Part shown: one piece after another, positions 59,928-64,000 of the stretch
How the letters are laid out: each line of letters starts with the position of its first letter
How positions within the stretch are numbered: the first letter of the stretch is position 1
Source of the DNA: an uncultured Eubacteriales bacterium
Lineage (GTDB): Bacteria; Bacillota; Clostridia; Oscillospirales; Acutalibacteraceae
Reading direction: 5' to 3'
Length of the DNA: 64,000 nucleotides
Assembly (NCBI GenBank): GCA_934462705.1
Contig: CAKSIH010000007.1
Location: forward strand, 1-64,000
Position numbers and translations under genes: made by a program
The notes under the pieces: generated by a model
Told to the model about the DNA's origin: nothing
Seen by the model: the letters and a program-made list of their open reading frames with translations, nothing else
Database searches by the model: none

Positions 59928-61043
59928 ATGTTTAATAAAAACATTAAAAAAATGATGTTTCTAGTGACCTATGCAGTAGCAATATTTTTTATTTTTAACA
60001 ATATAAACGTTTTTTGGAATGGAGTTTGCAAGGTAGTAAATATTGTTATGCCATTTATATACGGCTTTGTAATAGCATATATTATAAATTGGCCGTTTGA
60101 GTTTTTTAGACAAAAAGTGTTTTATAAACTAAGAGAGGAAAATTCAAGAGACATATTGAATAAAACAATTTCTGCTTTGCTTTCTTATATATTGGTTTTC
60201 GGAATTTTTGTTTTTATAATAACAATAGTAGTTCCTCAAATTATAGTAAGCATTAATCAATTAATAAAAAATTCATCAATATATATGTCATCATTCAAAG
60301 AACATACGGAAAATTTTTTGCAGAGAATACACATTTTAGATTACATACAAACTCAAACAATTTTTGAGAAGGTCGTTGCCAGAATTGATACCGATTACTT
60401 TTTTACGAAGGCAATCGATTGCATGAAAAATTTTGCTGTTATAACATATAATTGGACTATAGGAATAATCGTATCAATATATTTAATATTTAATAAAAAT
60501 GATTTAATTGAAAAAGTTAAGAAAATAGCAATTGTATGTATGTCGGATAAAGTGTATAGTAATGTATCAGAGATACTAGGTATGTCACATAATGTATTTG
60601 GAAAGTTTATTGTTGGAAAAATAATTGATTCATTAATAATAGGTATATTATGTTTTATAGGGACAAGTATACTTGCAATTCCATATGCACTTTTGATAAG
60701 TGTTGTAGTTGGCATAACTAATATAATTCCGTTTTTTGGCCCATTTTTAGGGGCGATACCGAGTATATTCATCCTTATAGTGATAGATCCTGTAAAAGCA
60801 TTATGGTTTGCGATATTTATCTTAATTTTGCAACAAATAGATGGCAATATAATAGGACCTAAGATACTTGGAAATTCAGTGGGGATATCCGGAATATTTA
60901 TTATGTTCAGCGTGATAATAGGGGGAGGCCTGTTCGGTGTTCCCGGAATGATTTTGGGTGTACCAGTTTTTGTTGTAATATACAATATAATTGGGAACGC
61001 AATAAATAAGCGAGCAAATGAAAAATTATCAAATTGGAGTTAG
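59928..61043 (+). CDS. AI-2E family transporter
   Basis: A 371-residue membrane protein with seven to eight helices, of the AI-2E/TqsA-YdiK family. The conserved blocks are IGILCFIGTSILAIPYALLI, FFGPFLGAIPSIFI, QQIDGNIIGPKILG and GVPGMILGVPVFVVIYNII. Family members export quorum signals or act as sodium/proton antiporters; the substrate cannot be told from sequence. GAGAGGGAG precedes the ATG. It follows polC by 23 bases. Confidence 0.9.
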   Translation: MFNKNIKKMMFLVTYAVAIFFIFNNINVFWNGVCKVVNIVMPFIYGFVIAYIINWPFEFFRQKVFYKLREENSRDILNKTISALLSYILVFGIFVFIITIVVPQIIVSINQLIKNSSIYMSSFKEHTENFLQRIHILDYIQTQTIFEKVVARIDTDYFFTKAIDCMKNFAVITYNWTIGIIVSIYLIFNKNDLIEKVKKIAIVCMSDKVYSNVSEILGMSHNVFGKFIVGKIIDSLIIGILCFIGTSILAIPYALLISVVVGITNIIPFFGPFLGAIPSIFILIVIDPVKALWFAIFILILQQIDGNIIGPKILGNSVGISGIFIMFSVIIGGGLFGVPGMILGVPVFVVIYNIIGNAINKRANEKLSNWS

Positions 61044-61118
61044 GCGACTTTGGCTCATAGTTAGTTGTGAATGCACACTATACAAAAAATAGGTCGATTT
61101 TTTAAAAAAAATGCCATA

Positions 61119-61146
61119 TTGACACCTTTAAAATAAGTGATAAAAT
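61119..61146 (+). promoter_or_regulatory. Putative promoter of the first anchored surface protein (A1)
   Basis: TTGACA (61119-61124) and TAAAAT (61141-61146) with a 16-base spacer. Confidence 0.6.
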
Positions 61147-61199
61147 TAATTATGTAATCTAAGGTTAATTATATAATTATAATAAATTGGAGGAGTCAT

Positions 61200-61775
61200 A
61201 TGAAAAATTCAGAAAATAAAAATGTATCAAAAGAGAATAAAACTACTGGTCGTGTAGCTTCAGGCTTTGGAATATCATGGGGGTCAATGATTGGATCAGC
61301 GCTCCTTTCTGTGTGTTTGATTGTAGGAATTGGTGGGCTTGTTTATTATATCAATGATTTAAATCATCAAAGTGAGACAACTATTGCAAATCCAGATATA
61401 GACCCAAATGCCAAGGATTATACCGGTGAAGGAAATGAATCTGCAGTAGTAGAACCTGGAAAAATGAGTATTTCCGGATATAGCAGAGCTACAATTCCAG
61501 CAAATGCAATTAATGTACCGCTTTTACTTCAAAATCCGGAGATTAATACAGGAAAGGTATACTTTTCGTATGATTTGGTGCTAGACAGTACAGGGGAAGT
61601 ACTGTACAGTTCAAAGATGGTTCCAGCAGGTCAAGCAATAACAAATGTAACTCTAAAAAGACCACTGCCACCTGGAGTATATAATGCAACAGTTGTGTGG
61701 AAATCATATTTAGTGGATGAAAACCTAAAAGAAGGAAATAGTGTTAATATGAAATTAGAATTAACAGCAAAATAG
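61200..61775 (+). CDS. Membrane-anchored surface protein A1 (unassigned family)
   Basis: 191 residues. A polar cytoplasmic N-terminus, one membrane helix (about residues 30-52: MIGSALLSVCLIVGIGGLVY), a linker with PDIDPNAKDY, and an extracellular beta-rich domain of about 110 residues (MSISGYSRATIPANAINVPL, KVYFSYDLVLDSTGEVLYSS, KMVPAGQAITNVTL, PPGVYNATVVWKSYL). No known domain is assigned. GGAGG precedes the ATG. A paralogue (A2, 62808) shares the outer domain closely but not the N-terminus; a terminator follows. The alternation with secreted B proteins suggests a shared surface structure. Confidence 0.78.
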   Translation: MKNSENKNVSKENKTTGRVASGFGISWGSMIGSALLSVCLIVGIGGLVYYINDLNHQSETTIANPDIDPNAKDYTGEGNESAVVEPGKMSISGYSRATIPANAINVPLLLQNPEINTGKVYFSYDLVLDSTGEVLYSSKMVPAGQAITNVTLKRPLPPGVYNATVVWKSYLVDENLKEGNSVNMKLELTAK

Positions 61776-61776
61776 T

Positions 61777-61809
61777 AAAAATAGCCAACAATATGTTGGC
61801 TATTTTTAT
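61777..61809 (+). terminator. Terminator after A1
   Basis: AAAAATAGCCAACA pairs with TGTTGGCTATTTTT around a three-base loop. Confidence 0.92.
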
Positions 61810-61904
61810 TGTTTATTAATTGTGCACAAATAAATACTAAATATATTGAAATAAATTACACATTGACAATTTGTAATCAATTAGTGTATAATATACATAA
61901 AGAT
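61809..61904 (+). repeat. Direct repeat copy 1: promoter module of the A/B cassette
   Basis: A 96-base block that recurs ungapped at 63393-63488, covering the region from TTGTTT through the promoter to the early leader (ACATAAAGAT). Its presence before both B genes marks a duplicated promoter-B-A unit. Confidence 0.9.
61855..61892 (+). promoter_or_regulatory. Promoter and operator of B1
   Basis: TTGACA (61863-61868) and TATAAT (61887-61892) with an 18-base spacer. An inverted repeat ATTACA (61855-61860) / TGTAAT (61872-61877) with 11 bases between embraces the -35 box and suggests a repressor or activator site. Confidence 0.78.
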
Positions 61905-61914
61905 CATATTGGTG

Positions 61915-62067
61915 GGTTTATTTTTTTAATGAAATAAACCTAGAAAAATTGAGAGGAGTGATGTGAAAGGAATGAATTATTTATAGCACATAGGTCTTGG
62001 CAGTATTTTAAAAATACTGCAGCTAATGGAATAAGTCCATTGTTATCTCAAATATAATTTGAGATAA
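61915..62067 (+). ncRNA. Structured 5' leader of B1 (four hairpins)
   Basis: Perfect stems: GGTTTATTT/AAATAAACC (61915-61940), GCAGTATTTT/AAAATACTGC (62000-62020), AATGGA/TCCATT (62025-62041) and TTATCTCAAAT/ATTTGAGATAA (62043-62067). The second cassette copy lacks this insert: there the promoter is followed by a leader of about 30 bases. No known riboswitch is recognised. Confidence 0.65.
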
Positions 62068-62109
62068 TGTACATTAAAAGTAAAGTATAATTAAAAAGGA
62101 GTGTTTGAA

Positions 62110-62718
62110 ATGAAGAAAATGAGTAAAATGAAAAAAGGTTTAGTAGGTTTAACTGCAGCTGCTATGCTTGCTGGTTCTTGCGTGGCTGGCCCAGCTTTCG
62201 CAGATTTAGACAAAGACAACCCTGCAACAACGGTAGACTTTACAGTAAATATTGGTGACGCTTATACAGTTACTGTTCCTGCTAGCACTACAGTTGAGTA
62301 TGATGCTGTCACAAAAGGTATCCATTTGGGAGAGCAGTTGAAGGGTATAATAAAAGGCAAACATAAAATAGCTCCAAATAAAAAATTACAACTTAAAATA
62401 GGTTATAAAGAATTGGATGCTCAAGGAGCTTATAATGAAACTCCTACCTATGATGGTACAATTAAGTTTCAACATGTAGGTGCAGACAATAAAGCTGATG
62501 ATACAGTTACTGTTAATTTATATAGAGATAATGCTTTCAGCGATAAAATGGATGACAGTATTATTGTTACGTCAAATGCAGGAACTTCTGACAATAAGGA
62601 AAACGGCATTTTTGGTAAGCAAGACGGTACTGAATTTCAAAATGGTCAACCTAAATACCAAGGTGACTATGTAGCTAAAGTTGTGTTTTCAATTGGACTT
62701 GTTGACAAAAACAGCTAA
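62110..62718 (+). CDS. Secreted surface protein B1 (unassigned family)
   Basis: 202 residues. Signal peptide MKKGLVGLTAAAMLAGSCVA followed by GPAFA, with cleavage expected before DLDKD. The mature part is beta-rich and begins TTVDFTVNIGDAYTVTVPAS, a strand pattern common in Firmicutes surface and fimbrial-type proteins. No cell-wall sorting signal is present. The ATG at 62110 has AAAAGGAGTG upstream, matching the spacing of B2; the GTG at 62101 overlaps that site. B2 has a nearly identical signal peptide but a diverged mature part. Function is inferred only as an exported structural or adhesive subunit. Confidence 0.78.
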   Translation: MKKMSKMKKGLVGLTAAAMLAGSCVAGPAFADLDKDNPATTVDFTVNIGDAYTVTVPASTTVEYDAVTKGIHLGEQLKGIIKGKHKIAPNKKLQLKIGYKELDAQGAYNETPTYDGTIKFQHVGADNKADDTVTVNLYRDNAFSDKMDDSIIVTSNAGTSDNKENGIFGKQDGTEFQNGQPKYQGDYVAKVVFSIGLVDKNS

Positions 62719-62758
62719 AAAGTAATTTGCTTTTTACATAAAAACTGAATAAAAATTA

Positions 62759-62800
62759 CCCTTTTACATATAATATTTTCATTATATTTGTGCGAAAGGG
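62759..62800 (+). promoter_or_regulatory. Hairpin masking the A2 ribosome site
   Basis: CCCTTT (62759-62764) is complementary to AAAGGG (62795-62800), the ribosome site of A2, with an inner ATAAT/ATTAT stem. It could delay translation of A2. Confidence 0.5.
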
Positions 62801-62807
62801 TCTTTTT

Positions 62808-63359
62808 ATGAATATTGGTAAAAACTTAAAGCCAAATACTGCTTCGGTAAGCTTCCATACTGTTCTTATCTCCCTAATATCTTCCATTGCATTAATTGCA
62901 ATTGTTTCATTATCTTATAACTTAATAGCTCAAAATTTCTCTTCATCTAATAAATCCTCTTTGCAGAGAGAAACTCAAACCCCTGATATCGATCCTAATG
63001 CAGGTGTTTATCAAGACGAGGAAACAGAAGTTACCGAGCCCGGTCAAATGAGTATTGCAGGTTATAGCAAAGCTACTATTCCGGCAAATCAAACCACTGT
63101 GCCATTGCTGCTTAGAAACCCGCAAACTAACCAAGATAAAGTTTATTTCTCTTATGATCTGATCTTGGAGGATACCGGTGAAGTTTTATATAGTTCCAAA
63201 ATGGTTCCGGCGGGTCAAGCAATTACCCAGATAACCCTTTCGAGGCCCCTTCCAGCCGGGGTTTATAATGCTATTGTATTGTGGAAATCGTATTTAATAG
63301 ATAACAACTTAACCGAAGGTAACAGTGTAAACATGAAACTAGAATTGACAGTAAAATAG
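62808..63359 (+). CDS. Membrane-anchored surface protein A2 (paralogue of A1)
   Basis: 183 residues. A short N-terminus, one membrane helix (about residues 20-42, LISLISSIALIAIVSLSYNL), the PDIDPNAGVY linker and the same outer domain as A1 (MSIAGYSKATIPANQTTVPL, KVYFSYDLILEDTGEVLYSS, KMVPAGQAITQITLSRPLPA, GVYNAIVLWKSYLID). The GC content and codon choice are somewhat higher than in A1. The ATG at 62808 has AAAGGG seven bases upstream. It follows B1 without a strong terminator, so B1 and A2 are probably one transcript. Confidence 0.78.
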   Translation: MNIGKNLKPNTASVSFHTVLISLISSIALIAIVSLSYNLIAQNFSSSNKSSLQRETQTPDIDPNAGVYQDEETEVTEPGQMSIAGYSKATIPANQTTVPLLLRNPQTNQDKVYFSYDLILEDTGEVLYSSKMVPAGQAITQITLSRPLPAGVYNAIVLWKSYLIDNNLTEGNSVNMKLELTVK

Positions 63360-63360
63360 C

Positions 63361-63392
63361 AAAAAAAGTCAATATATTATTGACTTTTTTTG
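63361..63392 (+). terminator. Terminator after A2
   Basis: AAAAAGTCAATA pairs with TATTGACTTTTT around a short loop, followed by TT. Confidence 0.9.
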
Positions 63393-63488
63393 TTGTTTGT
63401 CAATTGCGTACAAATAAACAATAAAGATATTGAAACAAATTACATATTGACAATTTGTAATCATTTAATGTATAATATACATAAAGAT
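63393..63488 (+). repeat. Direct repeat copy 2: promoter module of the A/B cassette
   Basis: Second copy of the 96-base block at 61809-61904, ungapped alignment, with scattered substitutions mainly before the operator. Confidence 0.9.
63439..63476 (+). promoter_or_regulatory. Promoter and operator of B2
   Basis: TTGACA (63447-63452) and TATAAT (63471-63476) with an 18-base spacer, and the inverted repeat ATTACA (63439-63444) / TGTAAT (63456-63461), as in copy 1. Confidence 0.78.
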
Positions 63489-63509
63489 TGCGTTAAAGGA
63501 GTGCTTAAA

Positions 63510-64000
63510 ATGAGTAAAATGAAAAAAGGTTTAGTAGGTTTAACTGCAGCAGCTATGCTTGTTGGTTCTTGCGTGGCTGGTCCAGCTTTCGCCGATGATG
63601 TAACTGATGCTATAAGTAAGATTAATGAAGGTAAAAGTTTAACAGTTACAGTAGATATTAGTGACGCATGGACTGTTACAGTACCTACGAACATTGCTGC
63701 AACTTTTGATTCTGCCAATAATAAAATTACTTTATCTAAAGGTAAATTAAATGCAAAATTTGATGCAGCCCCTAGATTTGAAAATGGTAAAAAATTAGTT
63801 GTGTACTTGCATGATAAAACTGGTAACGAGGGGGTACCTATAAGTTCATTAAAGTTTAAAGAGCAAGATAGTGAAGGAAATGCTGACAAAATTAATGGAC
63901 ATGAATATGTGATGGAACTAAGAAAGGGCAATGAAAGCGAGTCGACGGAATTGAATGATTTGCCACTTTTGACAGATGATGGTAAAATTTTAGAAATAGT
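63510..64000 (+). CDS. Secreted surface protein B2 (3' partial)
   Basis: The frame is open to the window end; 163 codons are visible. The signal peptide MSKMKKGLVGLTAAAMLVGS, then CVAGPAFA, is almost identical to that of B1. The mature part starts DDVTDAISKINEGKSLTVTV and contains DISDAWTVTVPTNIAATFDS, parallel to the B1 TVTVPA segment, but the rest differs. AAAGGAGTG lies six to seven bases before the ATG. It is the second B gene of the repeated cassette, so further copies may lie to the right. Confidence 0.8.
   Translation, partial: MSKMKKGLVGLTAAAMLVGSCVAGPAFADDVTDAISKINEGKSLTVTVDISDAWTVTVPTNIAATFDSANNKITLSKGKLNAKFDAAPRFENGKKLVVYLHDKTGNEGVPISSLKFKEQDSEGNADKINGHEYVMELRKGNESESTELNDLPLLTDDGKILEI

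Noticed and set aside
60395..60985. Long minus-strand frame (196 codons) opposite the AI-2E-family gene
   Set aside because: Fully antisense to a well-conserved gene, Ile/Pro-rich in a way that mirrors the sense codons.
63461..63931. Minus-strand frame (156 codons) opposite B2
   Set aside because: Antisense to B2, which has a signal peptide, ribosome site and a paralogue.

Overview
The window is AT-rich DNA from an endospore-forming, Gram-positive Clostridia-type bacterium. The signs are Spo0A, SpoIVA, SpoIVB, a GerA/B/C germination operon, HPr kinase, WhiA, PolC, frequent TTG and GTG starts with strong GGAGG sites, and the rpsB-tsf-pyrH-frr-uppS-cdsA-dxr-rseP-ispG-polC gene order. Species cannot be named from the sequence; an Oscillospirales-like relative is a guess. 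No rRNA, tRNA, CRISPR array or intact insertion sequence was seen.

Layout. 1-857: C-terminal part of FeoB. 992-9643: surface-polysaccharide operon (three GT2 glycosyltransferases, a LicD protein, the CDP-ribitol pair TarI/TarJ, a Wzy-like polymerase and a Wzx-like flippase). 9742-10604: TipAS-type MerR regulator behind a MerR-style promoter. 10737-12149: AgcS symporter. 12319-15380: spore coat base (SPOCS/LysM protein, SpoIVA). 15511-19722: LdhA-like dehydrogenase, small membrane protein, amidase, rpsF-ssb-rpsR, lone ABC ATPase. 19772-27210: SpoIVB, Spo0A, DUF421/DUF4363 pair, GerA/B/C. 27277-31772: hprK, PHP phosphoesterase, murB, rapZ, whiA. 32383-34283: two proteins with double-glycine leader motifs. 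34469-38762: redox operon, degenerate DNA and a secreted PI-PLC-like enzyme. 39080-46074: very long palindromes at a promoter, then a GCS2-type ligase, an orphan binding lipoprotein, two divergent DAACS symporters and an NSS transporter. 46199-47812: CarD-like and XRE regulators and a 53-residue double-glycine peptide with a decayed duplicate. 48048-59904: translation, isoprenoid, envelope and replication genes. 59928-64000: AI-2E-family protein and a tandem cassette alternating a membrane-anchored protein (A) with a secreted protein (B).

The most unusual content is: (1) a dispersed set of double-glycine-leader proteins, including a 532-residue protein with a Nif11-like N-terminus; (2) overlapping perfect palindromes of 70 and 68 bp directly after a consensus promoter; (3) the ligase, binding-protein and symporter operon, whose symporters have lost the acidic-substrate motifs; (4) a PolC that lacks the embedded proofreading exonuclease; (5) a LicD gene coupled to CDP-ribitol synthesis genes, suggesting bacterial ribitol-phosphate transfer; (6) the repeated promoter-B-A surface-protein cassette at the right edge. 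Function calls rest on motif recognition by eye; no database search was possible.
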